Source of the DNA: Gonapodya prolifera JEL478
Taxonomy: Eukaryota; Monoblepharomycota; Monoblepharidomycetes; Monoblepharidales; Gonapodyaceae
Length of the DNA stretch: 28,751 bases
Reading direction: 5' to 3'
NCBI GenBank assembly: GCA_001574975.1
Contig: KQ965785.1
Coordinates: 220,903 to 249,653 of the forward strand
This document shows, in pieces, positions 1-10,024 of the stretch; the first letter of the stretch is position 1; the number at the start of each line of letters is the position of its first letter. The position numbers and the translations under genes are program-made. Under the pieces are notes generated by a model, which worked only from the letters and a program-made list of their open reading frames with translations, searched no databases and was not told the origin of the DNA.

Positions 1-26
1 AGTTCGGAGTTTGTGAATCGTCGATG

Positions 27-137
27 GAGCGAGTTCGGGAGTTGAGCAACAACCGAGGGAGCAAGTTGGGAGTTGACTCGCTCCGAGGGAGCGAGTTGCG
101 AGTTGGACCTTTTTGAGCGAGTTACTCGCTCCCTCGT
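27..137. repeat. 30-bp tandem repeat rich in GAGCGAGTT
   Basis: Imperfect units start near 27, 58 and 88 with a period of about 30 bp. Each unit carries GAGCRAGTT followed by GGAGTTG and an ACCGAG-like end. A last unit at 115-137 forms a small inverted repeat, GAGCGAGTT against ACTCGCTC. The block is CpG-rich, unlike the transposon relic that follows. It sits where the left end of the Harbinger-like element would be and may be its subterminal repeat array, or an unrelated satellite cut off by the window edge. Confidence 0.6.
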
Positions 138-1775
138 AACACTACCCTTGACTTTCTTTTCTCCACATCCAAAGTGCAAAACAACCTTACTAACAACTCA
201 TCTGCTTTGTTTACTATTTGAATCCAACATGGGATTGTTTTTTCCACCCTGATGACTGCTGCTGCAACTCCACTGCCCTTCAAATTGCTGCCATTCTGGA
301 CACCTCTGTTGCACCAGGCATGTTCAAAATTGCAGTACCAGTCATGGCGACTGGGTGGCAAAAGCCTTTCAACAATGGCCCAGTGGGCAAGTGCGTCTTC
401 TATTACATCCACATGGCAAACTGGCCTTGTTGATGACAATTAACAACCTTTTGCAAAACAGGTTCTTTAAAGTGAACAAACAAAAGATGGCATTCATCAC
501 CAAGCTCCATGCCAGTACACTGTCACTCTTCTCCTGGAGCTTTTTGCACCTCTGACCCTTGACAATCTTAAGTTTCTCCACTTTCATTAGAGAGGTTGCA
601 CAACACTTTTATTTTTACAAACAGAAATTGTGAAATGTAATTTGAGCCTGCACCTTATGCTCACAGCATGCACAAATCCAGTGGACACCAAAACATGCAA
701 GACAATTCATTGGACTTGTCCAATTCTGACTTGGGGACTTGTGCTGTGATGCAATCACAGAGCAGGTGCCAGTGTATGGCCCTGTTGATACTCCTCTCCC
801 AACTGGAGCAGATGATCCCACCGGAGAGGCCATTCTACCTGAACACAAGACTCAATTTGAATTGCATGTTGCAGACAGGCTGCATATTGAATTTTCAGTG
901 AGTTCTTGTGGGAATCATCACTTAGGCTGACGGGATTGGTGCTCAAACTTGTCAAGTGCAATTTCAAAAAGGAGGACATTATCCATCTCAGGACAGCTCT
1001 GGAGCTCCCCAAGGTGATTGTTCTGGATGGCTACCATAAGTTTCTTGGTGTGGAGACACTCTGCTTGCTTCTGAAGCAGCTGGCATTCCCCAGTTGCCTT
1101 TTGGACCCCTTGGCAACATTTGGTTGCTCCCCTGTTGAACTGTTGTGGATTGTATTGTATCTTGTTTGCAATCTGAAGGAACATATACAAAGATTTTGAA
1201 ATGGGATGCAGACTGACTGATGCTGCAGCTGCTGAAGCAGTTTTGTGGGGCAATTCATGAAGCAGGTTCACCTCTTGTTTCTGTCTTTGGATCCATTCAT
1301 GGCACGGATCACAGGATATCATGGCCATCTCATAATCAAAGGAAGTACTACAGTGGGAGAAAGAGGCAGCATTGTCTCAAGTATCAGGGTGTGGTGTCAC
1401 CAGATGGGATCATCATCCACCTGGCGAGGCCATTTCTTGGTCCAGACCATGACTTCACCATCTTCCAGAGAAGCAGACTAAACAAGCTTCTTGCACTTCA
1501 TGTTACATGCTCATTTTGCTCCATGTTGTGATGGCTTTTACCATGCCTTGGGCAGCATTTGGACCTGCACATGATCCTTACCAATTCTATGGGGACCCTG
1601 CTTACCTCCCAGGCAATGGACACTTGGCAGGTCCATGGAAGCAGGTGCATTTAAGTGCTGCACAGCAGGAGTACAATTCAAGGAACAGTGCTGTGTGTGT
1701 GTCTATGAGCAAGTTAAAAACTCACTCATTACTCACTCAACTTGCTCTGAGCAAGTTGAGGGAGTATTATTTTTA
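115..1775 (+). mobile_element. Decayed PIF/Harbinger-like DNA transposon
   Basis: A relic of a cut-and-paste DNA transposon. The limits are inferred from GAGCGAGTT/GAGCAAGTT motif clusters at both edges (27-137 and about 1705-1775) that bracket a Harbinger-type nuclease pseudogene. No exact terminal inverted repeat or target-site duplication could be fixed by eye. Between about 140 and 900 the sequence has only short open frames that I do not recognise; it may hold the partner DNA-binding protein usual for this superfamily or simply degraded 5' sequence. CpG is scarce inside the element. Confidence 0.55.
906..1645 (+). pseudogene. PIF/Harbinger transposase (DDE_Tnp_4-like), broken
   Basis: Three frame-broken blocks line up with the Harbinger nuclease found in fungi and animals. 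The first (about 950-1190) is the N-terminal helical region: FKKEDIIHLRTALELP, then GVETLCLLLKQLAFPS. The second (about 1285-1480) is the nuclease core: GTDHR, NQRKYYSGRKRQHCLKYQ, GVVSPDGIIIHL and PGPDHDF-like residues. The third (about 1585-1645) carries YGDPAYLPGNGHLAGPWK, with the second catalytic Asp in GDPAY. The usual first catalytic motif, IDGT, reads IHGT here, so the metal-binding Asp is lost. A stop at about 1258 and frame changes also break it. The element cannot make its own transposase. The family call rests on motif order recognised by eye. Confidence 0.75.
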
Positions 1776-1795
1776 CACCAGCAAGTTGTGAACTC
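1705..1795. repeat. Right-edge cluster of GAGCAAGTT motifs
   Basis: The motif GAGCAAGTT occurs at about 1707 and 1751, its inverse AACTTGCTC at about 1740, and ACTCACTCA copies between. CAACTTGCTC and GAGCAAGTTG form a palindrome around 1739-1759, and the run GTTGAGGGAGT follows. GAGCAAGTT differs from the left-edge GAGCGAGTT by one CpG-to-CpA change. This is probably the right subterminal region of the Harbinger-like element. Confidence 0.5.
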
Positions 1796-2155
1796 TTTTT
1801 GGAACATTAATGAGTAAACTCAAAAACTTGTTCACTTGGGTAAATACCTGTAGCCACTGTGGACTCCCAAACTGCAGGCACCTTTTGTGGCCATCTCAAA
1901 TAGCAATATATAAACATTTGTAAACAAAGTGATTTAGTACCTAAAAGCTATCTGCTTCACCAGACAATTCTCTCTTGTGTGCATGCTTGGAGCTCGAAAG
2001 AGGACTTACCTGGCACTCTTAGTCACACACTCACAACTGGCAATTCAATGCACTTATCTCTCACAGGCACATCTCAGACTTGTACGCAGCACCCCTACTG
2101 CCTCCCTGACAGTTCACATTTCCCCACCCCTTTCATTATGCAATTGCCCCCCCCC
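1796..2155. other. Stretch without a recognised gene
   Basis: AT-leaning, CpG-poor sequence between the two transposon relics. It holds an 11-base C run near 2147-2157, a spot prone to length errors, and no open frame that I can assign. It probably contains the 5' untranslated part of the hAT element. Confidence 0.4.
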
Positions 2156-4795
2156 CCTTACCCCAAAAATATGGCCAATTCCATCTCAGTGGACACATCT
2201 GACAGTGAAATGTCAGAAACTGCCCAGCCAAGTGGATGGTGTGACTACAGGCCAGAAGTCAGTGTGCAGTGTTCAGGGATGGACACTTCAAGAAACAGGC
2301 AAATGGCAATCATATTTGTGCAATCTGCATGCATGTGGGGAGAAACGGATGCAAGGGACCTATGTAAGTGTTTCAATCAACCAATTGGCAATCATAGAGA
2401 ATGTTACAAAATTAGTGCCACTTCTAGATACAACATGACCAACCAGAAGTCCACCACCATGATGCAAGTCCATGTCAAGAACTTCCACACTGACGTGATT
2501 CAGGATGGCAAGGTGCTGATGGAGGTCAGGGAGGGCAGCACTGACCTAGGGGGTGCTCTGTGAGACCTGTGTACTGCAGGACCACAATCATGTATGAGTG
2601 ACAGCAAGCATACATTGTAGATGTGACATAGTCTCACCTGCAGGACCACAATGCTAAATGTGGGTTGTGCCCTGCAGGGGAGAATATATATACTAGTGAA
2701 CTGTTCCAAGCTGTGCCACCTAAGGTGCCTTGCCTTAACAGCACTGTGCCACTCACTCAGCCCTATCCGTGCTGTGCCACACTCCACCCCTCACAGCCAT
2801 GTAAGTGGCTGTCACCCAGCAGGCTGGGTGACACATTGGGGATCTGTTGAAGACAAAGCAGCCTGAAGTGAGTGGAATCAATTGTAATTGTCATTTCTCA
2901 GCTAACCATTTTTACAGAATGTTGATGAAATTGCCTATGGGCCACCCTCCTTGACTGGGTGGCCTGTTCAAACCAACCTCTCTCCAAAGTTGAGAATCCC
3001 TGGTTCTGGCAAGTCCTGGATGTTCTCCATCAAAGTGTCCCAGAGCTTAGTGTTGACCAGATTTGTTTTGATGTACTGTGGGAGGTGGCAAGGGTGGAAG
3101 CTGCAATTGTTGACCTGTTGAAGGTGAGTTACAGTTATCAACATTTCTCTTCAGTTACTGGCTGAATCATTACACAGATTAACTGCAAGCAACTCTTGGT
3201 TACAACAGACATGTGGACATCATGAGACTCATGGTTTTCATTTGCCGTGGTTACAGGACACTGGATTGGGCAGGATTGGACTTTGAAGTCCATCCTGCTG
3301 TACTTCATTCACGTCAAGGGGAGCCACACAGGAGGGAACAGATTACATTGCAGAGTCACCTACAAAACTTGGAGGATTTAATAAGGTGAGTGTGGGCTTG
3401 TCTTTTCTGTTTCCATGTTTTTGTAACCAGCTAATTTTTGACCATCAAAGTTACAATCAATCACAACACCCAATGGCAGCAACAACAGTACAATGATGTG
3501 TGCCTTGGCGCTCAAGGACAGCATTGCAAAGGACTTTGATGCTGTCCAGTCCCATGTCTGGTGCCTTCCACACAACCTCCACCTCACAGCCAAGGCAGGA
3601 CTTGCAGAGCTGGAGATTTTGTTGGTCAATGATGAGGAAATGGCGGATCCAGTGGATGCAGACCAGGGAACACTTAAAAAGGATACCACAATTTCCCTCT
3701 GATTCCATGATGTTCCACCTTCTGCCACAGCTGTACCAGCTCATTTTCAAGATTCACAAGTCCTCCCAGCTGTGCAAGAATTACACTGCCCAGCTCACCA
3801 ATGCCAAGAAGCCCACAAGAGAGTTGGTGGCACCTGTTAGGACACGCTGGTGTTCTGACTTTGATGCCATGACCTGAGCCCTGCAAGACCGCATGGAGCT
3901 GGAAAAGCTCCTGGCAATGGAGAGAAGTCTTTGGGCATGGAAGCTGACAGATGCAGAATGGGGGAACTTGGAGACAATGAGGAAGCTTTTGCATGTATGT
4001 TTGTCAATGTCTATTTTTGTTCCCTGTGACTGTTTTGCGTAGCCTCTGGCATATGCCCTCACCCAGGTGAGAGCATTGTAGTATCCCACCCTGTTCATGG
4101 TGGTGCCACTCTCCAACCAGGTGATGGACTTGCTGGAGGATGCAGTACTCTGCAGTGGAGACCACATCCTGGAGGCAATGTGGATGGCAATTATGGTCAA
4201 ACTTTGGGAATACTACACAAAAATGGAGGATTTGAAACTATATATGCTGGCTCTAGGTGAGTGTTGAATACTTTTGATCAAATGGTTATGTATTTGTTTT
4301 CTACTGATATGTCTGCCATCGCCAGGTCTCCACCCCTCATTCAAGCTCCACTGGATTCAAGAACAGGGCTGGGAGGTGCATTTTGTTGTGTGGGTGCATG
4401 AAGTGCTGCAACAGGAACTGGATGCAGCATTAGAAGGACTAGACTTGGAACCAGCAACCAACAAGGAAAATGAAAGGGACAACAATTTTGACAAAGACTT
4501 TTATGGTGAGCGCACACAAGATGGAGAGCTGGAGCGTTATTTAATGGAGCCTAAGCGGGTGAAGGGGCAGGATGTGCTGGAGTACTGGAGATTGCAGAAG
4601 GACCTCCCAGGCCTCCAGTGTATAGCCTCGGGGATAATGGCAATTCCTGGAAGTAGTGTGGAGTCAGAGAGAATGTTTTCTGCCTCTAAGGAAGTGATTG
4701 GGGACAAGAGGAGCAGACTTGGACATGTGATGATTAAAGATTTAATTAGGCTTAAGAAGTGGAAGCAACACTTCCCAGAACTAGCATGTAAATAA
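2156..4795 (+). pseudogene. hAT-superfamily transposase with BED zinc finger, decayed
   Basis: Blocks in the expected hAT order, broken by stops and frame shifts. A BED-type finger lies at about 2275-2500: CAIC, then HVKNFH as the closing H-x4-H. The N-proximal stretch at about 2955-3060 reads ACSNQPLSKVENPWF. The RNase-H core begins at about 3190 with LVTTDMWTS, followed directly by an in-frame TGA and then VTGHWIGQDWTLKSILL. Next come a helix with VWCLPHNLHLTAKAGL (about 3555-3605) and PVRTRWCSDFDAM (about 3830-3875). The C-terminal dimerisation domain (about 4560-4790) shows IPGSSVESERMFSASKEV, KRSRLG and LIRLKKWKQHFPE. An intron may lie at about 4257-4324 (GTGAGT...CCAG), joining KLYMLALG to LHPSFKLHW. 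The element is not coding-competent. Ends and the 8-bp duplication expected for hAT were not resolved. Confidence 0.85.
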
Positions 4796-4880
4796 TACAT
4801 GAAATATTGCCTGATAAATATTTTTGGTATTGGATGGTCTGGCAAAAATACAGCAAATTCTTGTACTTTAGCAAGCAAGT

Positions 4881-5202
4881 TTGCAAGTGGTGCCCATCCT
4901 CCCCGCGAGGCTCCGTAAGCTCACCGGAACATACAAGGAGTCTGAAGACAGCCTCGACGACGCCGCAGGCGTCGCCAAGACTCAATCAGAACTCGACGTT
5001 GAGAGTGCGCTGTATGGTCTTGTGAGCGGAGTGATGTGTGGTCGTAAATGTATTGTTTCTTAACCAAAACTGATGCTGTTCTCCCTGACGACAGAAGAAG
5101 CCAGCTGCTGAGGTGGAACCGATTTTGCCCGCTACGAAGAAGAAGGAGGAACCTGAAGCGGCAGTTGGGGCCGACAGTCCATCCGAGACCAAGGCGGAGT
5201 AA
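4881..5202 (+). pseudogene. Last two exons of an unrecognised gene cut by the hAT relic
   Basis: Two coding-like exons with ordinary genic codon use. Exon one, about 4881-5021, ends YGL before a GTGAGC donor. The intron is 5022-5094 (73 nt, ends ACAG). Exon two, 5095-5202, begins KKPAAEVEPILP and stops at TAA. The predicted tail is acidic and lysine/alanine-rich (TKKKEEPEAAV, SPSETKAE), typical of a disordered C terminus. There is no credible start, and the transposase stop lies less than 90 bp upstream, so the gene's front is missing from this position. I do not recognise the protein. It could alternatively be a small intact gene with an upstream exon hidden in the repeat. Confidence 0.45.
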
Positions 5203-5451
5203 CTCAATTTTGGGAGAGCTTGACCGAAACATATTTCGCTGATAGCATTATAACTATACTAATTCTTTGAGTCCCGTACTGTAGCTATAGATTGAAATGG
5301 TGTCGAGTTGTGATTAATATCAGGGAATGGACCCAAAAACCTCGTGGTCGTCATGATCCATTGTTTCTTATATTTCAAACTCATGTCATCACGTGCACAA
5401 GGTATACTAATATGCTAATCCATGGAACTTGATCGAATCCCGACGAAGATT

Positions 5452-7145
5452 TTAGGCACCCAAGCTGATCTCTTGCTCCACTTGAACTCTCGTCCGCTCC
5501 CCCTTGATGAGCTGCAGGTACGGGGTGAACGCCGATTTTCGCTTGCCGCGCAGCTTCAGTGCCCTTCCCACATCTTTCACGGTCCTCACCAACGACGGCT
5601 GGTCCTCAATACGCCGGAGAAGGTCGAGTTGCTTATCCGTTGTTGGTGCAATTGATTCGAGGAAGGGCATGAGGCTGCCGTCGTTATCTCCGAGATCGTA
5701 GAAGATGTGTTGGAGGATCTTCGTTCTCGCTTCCCGCTGAAACGCGTCACGCGATTAAGAGATCATTCGTGACTGTTGTTCGAAGGTCGAACACTCACAT
5801 TGACGATCCCGGCACACATGACAAAAAGTCGCTCCTGGGTTCCTGCAACACGAACCATGAATGGAACAACACCGCCATCTCCGGAAAAGTCCGGATCTCC
5901 CAACACTTCCTTCATCAAAGTCTGCTCGCCAATGGTCGTTCCTCGCTCCAAAATGACCTCCGCTGCGTTGTGCGTCCCAGCGGCGAGAAAGAGCGAGTAT
6001 ATTCGAGGTAGCATATCCCAGGACGGAAGCTCCTCCTCGAGCCCAGAAAAGAGGGCTTTGAGTTCATTCGGCGTCAATACCATCCGCGTCCACGTCCTTC
6101 GCTGTCCATACATTCTCGCCCACTCGTACTTGCAAGCAGCGCCAAACATTTTCCCGAGCAGACCGAAATCTCCCGGATCATCATCTCCAGGGATCAAACG
6201 TCCACCAGACCCTGCACGGCCAAGTTCGACAGCCCGGTTTGGATCCCACCCTCGCAACCCGGCGACTTGTTCGGCAATCTTATACCCTATATGTGTCCCT
6301 TTCTCCTTGCGAATCACATCCCTCATGCCTTGCACTGCCAGTTCATTGTCCTCACTCCATCCTTCCGCTTCCGCCACGGTCCGCCATCGATTCGTCTTTT
6401 CGCGATCTGGCACCGCATCCCTGGCAATTTTTTCCTTCTCTCGCTTGGGCCATTTGATGGCGAAGGCAAGCTCTCGTGCGCGGGCTTTACCGAGATACGT
6501 CATCCGGCGGATCATTCGTCCAAGGTCTTGTGGGTTCGTCTCCATGCCACCAACGTCTGGGTTCGACTCCTGCTCCACCACTCGCCGAACAACGCCCCAC
6601 CCGGGTTGAGCTCCTTGGAAGAAGTCGCCCAACGACGACCAGGATGTGAGCCGGTAGGCGGGGCGGAGCTGAACAATGATATCAACGAGAATGTTCGGGA
6701 GCATTCTCCTCACCTCGTCTTTCGAGATCTCTGATTCCAGACCCAAAGCAGCTCGAAGAACGCCACCGACTTGAATCAAAGTTTTAAGGTATCCTTGCTC
6801 TGTAAGTCGAATTATGGTGTGGACATAGGTCTGTGAACGTCCTTCTTGCAACGCGTGGGCGAGGTGCCTGAGGAAGGCGCCGCGAGACGCTTTGTGGAAA
6901 GCCGGCGAGACGACGCGAAGAGGGTATATTTCCGTCGGTGTGAGATGCATCAAGAATCGTTCCCAAAGTCGAGTGGTGAGCCGAGGTGGGCCCGAAGACG
7001 GTTTATGAAATCCGTCGCCCGCAAGTTGACCAGCAGCTGCTGCTGCGAAGAGAGATGCGAGTACCGCATTTTGATCTGCTGAAATTGGGTCAGACCACCC
7101 GCCAATGATGTTTTCGTCATTGATCCCCGTTTCTGGAGTGCCCCA
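5452..7145 (-). CDS. Unrecognised protein, C-terminal part (about 543 residues)
   Basis: A long minus-strand frame in two exons, 7145-5799 and 5736-5452, separated by a 62-nt intron (5798-5737, GTGAGT...TTTCAG) in phase 0. The joined sequence runs GIVN to REARTKILQH. It has 449 codons in the first exon and 94 in the second. The protein is mostly helical and charged, with WERFLMHLTPTEIYPLRVV near its front and AGSGGRLIPGDDDPGDFG in the middle. I see no signal peptide, membrane segment or catalytic motif I can name. There is an ATG at 6953, but the frame stays open and coding-like up to 7145, where a CTTAG acceptor-like site and a TAG codon lie. This makes it likely that the piece is the back half of a larger gene starting near 8442. 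Function unknown. Confidence 0.7.
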
Positions 7146-7159
7146 CTAAGACGAAGAAT

Positions 7160-8442
7160 CGTACGTGGTGTTCGAAGCACGGGGAAGGTTTGCACCAGAG
7201 CTTGTTCCAAAAGACTCGACCGAGCCTGGTTTCGGCGGCAGATTGTGGCGGGTCAAAGCTGGAAATGGATCAGTAGGGGCGCCTCTCGAAGAGGCGGAAG
7301 CAGATTGGGACGGGTCAAAGCTGGAAATGGATCAGTAGGCGCCCCTCTCGACGAGGTGGGAGGTAGATTGGGACGGGTCAACGCTGGAAATGAATCAGTA
7401 GAAACCCCTCTCGAAGAGGTGGTACCACGTCCGAGTCCTGGTGGCGCCTGGAAGGAGCCTGGGGACTTTTGGTCGACACTCTGTGACTGTCCCGTTGCTT
7501 CACCGTTTGGATGCCAGGTCTGCCAACTTCCTCTCCCACGACCTCCTCGCGGCTGAGAAGCACCACGGTGAGGCATATGATTGGTACCACGCGCTCCGCC
7601 ATTGACGGCTGCTGGGCCCCTCCAAATTCCACTTCCCGCCATTCCTAGGGGAGGAAACTCTTGAGCTTCCGCTTTCAGTGAGTTCTGAGGAGAGGATGAA
7701 TCCTTGATGCCAGCACCAGGCATTTGATTATAGGTGGGGTATCCGTATTGGAAAGCGAGAGCAGTGCCGACGGCATAGGGCGTTTGAGAGTTGGAGTATT
7801 GCTCGTAGCTGGAGGCGGCAACAGCGGGCTGGAGGTATCCGTACGAGGTGTAAACTCCAGCTGTCGGCTGATACCAAGAAGGAACAGAATAGTTCGCGTA
7901 GAGTTGTTGGGCTGGAGTGAACGAGAAGCAGGCAAATGAATCAGTCTTAGATGTACTATGATCTGTCGCGAAAGCTTCATGCCGGTCAAGCGTAGGACGG
8001 AGTGACTGTTCAATGTCAGAATATCCGATGGACAGTGACACGGCAGTTACTCGATTCTTTGATTCGATCCATTGGCGATGTGGGATCACTTTCAGCGACA
8101 TCACTTCATTCGAATGACGCCGTGGCTTATTCCGAAAGCTCCAAAACAGAAGGGAAGAGGACTTCGAAAATTCCTCTTATGAACCCACCATCTGGTCCTA
8201 AGTAGTACCCCGCCACTGATCCCCCTCCTTGACGATTATAAAACATCTGCTGGAGTTCTGTAGGTAGCGAGTGGGCCATCCTGACTGAGCTGTCGCCAGA
8301 CGCGGTACGAATTGTCGTCATCATCCTCAGTTGTTGGGGGCAAAGCGTTCACTATTGACTGCATATCGTACGCTCCTCCATCCTGCGATTCTGGTTGCCA
8401 GTATTCTTTGTACTCCCAACCTTCCTGGTGTTGTGTGGCCAT
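7160..8442 (-). CDS. Unrecognised Q/Y/G-rich RGG protein, N-terminal part
   Basis: Coding-like exons on the minus strand. A front piece near 8442 starts MATQHQEGWEYKEYW and ends in an acidic TTEDDDD run. A second frame near 8282-8189 reads MAHSLPTELQQMFYNRQ to YYLGPD. From 7911 a long exon follows (G|CC join across 8188-7912) with a Tyr/Gln/Ser-rich, prion-like stretch (YANYSVPSWYQPTAGVYTSYG), EFPPLG, PRGGRGRGSW and 21-residue repeats containing FPALTRPNLPP. How the front piece joins the second frame is unresolved. RGG plus a prion-like stretch suggests an RNA-associated or condensate-forming protein, but this is inference. A 1-base shortfall in one repeat unit breaks the frame at about 7290. 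With that base restored, this frame matches that of the downstream C-terminal part, so the two are probably one gene. Confidence 0.6.
7250..7420 (-). repeat. 63-bp coding tandem repeat, one unit 62 bp
   Basis: Units lie at 7250-7311 (62 bp), 7312-7374 (63 bp) and 7375 to about 7420 (partial, more diverged). Each full unit encodes 21 residues around TDPFPALTRPNLPP and SSRGA. The 62-bp unit shifts the reading frame, giving a premature TGA in the uncorrected frame. Confidence 0.8.
7912..8188 (-). other. Long intron (277 nt) in the Q/Y-rich gene
   Basis: The donor is GTGGGT (8188-8183) after codon phase 1; the acceptor is CACTCCAG at 7919-7912. The join reads YYLGPD-A-QQLYANY. Most introns here are 54-118 nt, so this is an outlier. 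A short extra exon inside it cannot be excluded because one frame is open through much of the interval. Confidence 0.5.
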
Positions 8443-8735
8443 CGTGGCCTGGAGTTGTTCCAGTTGTGTGGATCCCTTCAGGTTTCGAGACCTCCCGTCC
8501 CCATTCGAACCAACCAGCACATCCTAACTTGGAAGCGATGTTTTTTACTTGGCACGATAGGCCAAGACAAGTTACAAGAATGGTTATATGCTCTAGAAGA
8601 GTCGATACATTCCAAAATGGCCTGATAAAGTATTGCAATACTTGCGATACAGTGAATACTCTTCGGAACTGAAGCAGGAAGCACAAATCATTTTGGTTTT
8701 GTCGGCAAAATAACCGGCGGGTCAGACAGCAGCGG
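8443..8735. promoter_or_regulatory. Shared intergenic region between divergent genes
   Basis: About 290 bp separates the proposed start of the minus-strand Q/Y-rich gene (8442) from the glyoxalase start (8736), so it must carry promoters in both directions. No clear TATA box was identified. An ATG on the minus strand at 8520, in frame with 8442, could extend that gene by 26 residues and shorten this region. Confidence 0.4.
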
Positions 8736-9900
8736 ATGCTTTTAAGAACACAAACCCTTCTCCAGCATCTGAAGCCATCCGCGCAATCGGTTCAGAAACA
8801 GAGCGCATCCCTCTTCTCAACTACCACATTCGCCTCCAAAGAGTCTGATCGCGAAATGACAACCGAGACACCTAAGATCCGATACCTCCACACTAGTAAG
8901 CATCGCCAATCCGAGCCACTGGGCCCTTCCCGTGGAGCGGAGCCTGCAGGGAATTTATTTAATGCTGAGAAAATACCGCTGCTTCACTTGTGTAACCACC
9001 AGTGGTTCGTGTCGCGGACAAGGAAAAGTCTCTCGGTATGTTGGAGAAGCCATCGCGTCATGTGGACTGTCGAACGTCCTAGAACGTTCCACGTTTGCTA
9101 GACTTTTACATTAACAAGCTTGGTCTCAAAGTCATCCGGGAGGTCAACAAGTGAGCGACCGAAGACGTCCACTTCTGTGAAATTCTTTCGGAAACTCACA
9201 CTCTTCCTCCTGCACACAGCCCACAATACAAGTTCGATCTCATCTTTCTCGCCCGTGAGTCTATGGGTCATCTTTTGAGTCGACGATGTGACAACCAACA
9301 CCTTACGATTTATTTTCTGGTGTCGAATGTCACAGCTGAAGGCCAAGAAGACGCGCAAATCGAGCTCACCTACAACTGTACGTTTGAATGTGCTCGTTGG
9401 ACTCTATCGTGGTCGATACTGACACTTCTTACAATCTCTGTTTTTGATGAACAAAATCCACGTGCAGACCCTGACCCTGAGCCCGAAAAGTACACCGAAG
9501 GACGCAACTTCGGCCACTTGTGCTTCGAGTGAGTTCCATCGTGGGTGGGACCTTGTAGTTCTATTAGTCCGATATATTTTTGATTTATTGAACCGACCCT
9601 CAAATGTGACAGGGTTCCCAACATCTACGAGTACTGCCAAAAGCTTGTAGACCAGGGAGTGACCATCAACCGCCCTCCTCGTGACGGTTACATGGTGAGT
9701 CCGACGCGTTTCAAATACAACTCGGACTCACGTACTGAAAAGGATATTTACCGTTTTCCGCAATGACTTTGCAGGCCTTCATTCGATCTCCTGATAACAT
9801 TTCCATTGAAATTCTCCAGGCTGGTACCCTCAACGGAACGAGGACAAAGTTGCCCCCACAAGAGCCATGGGCGAGCATGCCAAATGTCGGAAAGTGGTAA
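8736..9900 (+). CDS. GLO1: Lactoylglutathione lyase (glyoxalase I)
   Basis: Converts the methylglyoxal-glutathione hemithioacetal to S-lactoylglutathione, the first step of methylglyoxal detoxification. Eight exons: 8736-8895, 9003-9035, 9102-9150, 9220-9254, 9336-9377, 9468-9528, 9613-9694 and 9775-9900. They sum to 588 nt (195 residues) with every phase consistent. One vicinal-oxygen-chelate domain pair is seen: [19 protein letters not shown], then [30 protein letters not shown], and [20 protein letters not shown]. Expected metal ligands are present: His in LHT, Glu in QIELT, His in FGHL and Glu in IEIL. This is the short one-domain form (human-like), not the doubled yeast form. The first 40 residues are Ser/Gln/Arg-rich with few acids until the end and look like a mitochondrial presequence. 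An internal Met41 (MTTETPK) would give a cytosolic form of 155 residues. Confidence 0.93.
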
Positions 9901-10024
9901 ACCTTCCACTCTTAGAAACATTTTCGCTTGTAGTTTTTGAGATTTCAAAATTTGACGTGTGGTGGCTCGAGCGTATCCGAAATTTGGCACGTCACGTTGG
10001 ACCTGGTTTGGGTTGAGTTTGTCC

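Noticed and set aside
918-1328. 136-codon minus-strand open frame
   Set aside because: It is the antisense of the Harbinger nuclease blocks, which have family motifs on the plus strand.
5422-5655. Small plus-strand open frame at the end of the 5.4-7.1 kb gene
   Set aside because: Overlaps the last minus-strand exon and shows no independent coding evidence.
6545-6580. GGTTCGACTCC, resembling a tRNA T-arm
   Set aside because: It lies in the middle of a long open frame and no acceptor, D or anticodon stem could be found around it. No tRNA was found elsewhere.
5776-6609. 277-codon plus-strand open frame
   Set aside because: Antisense shadow of the long minus-strand gene; Ser/Pro/Arg-rich with no domain, and the minus frame has a clean intron.
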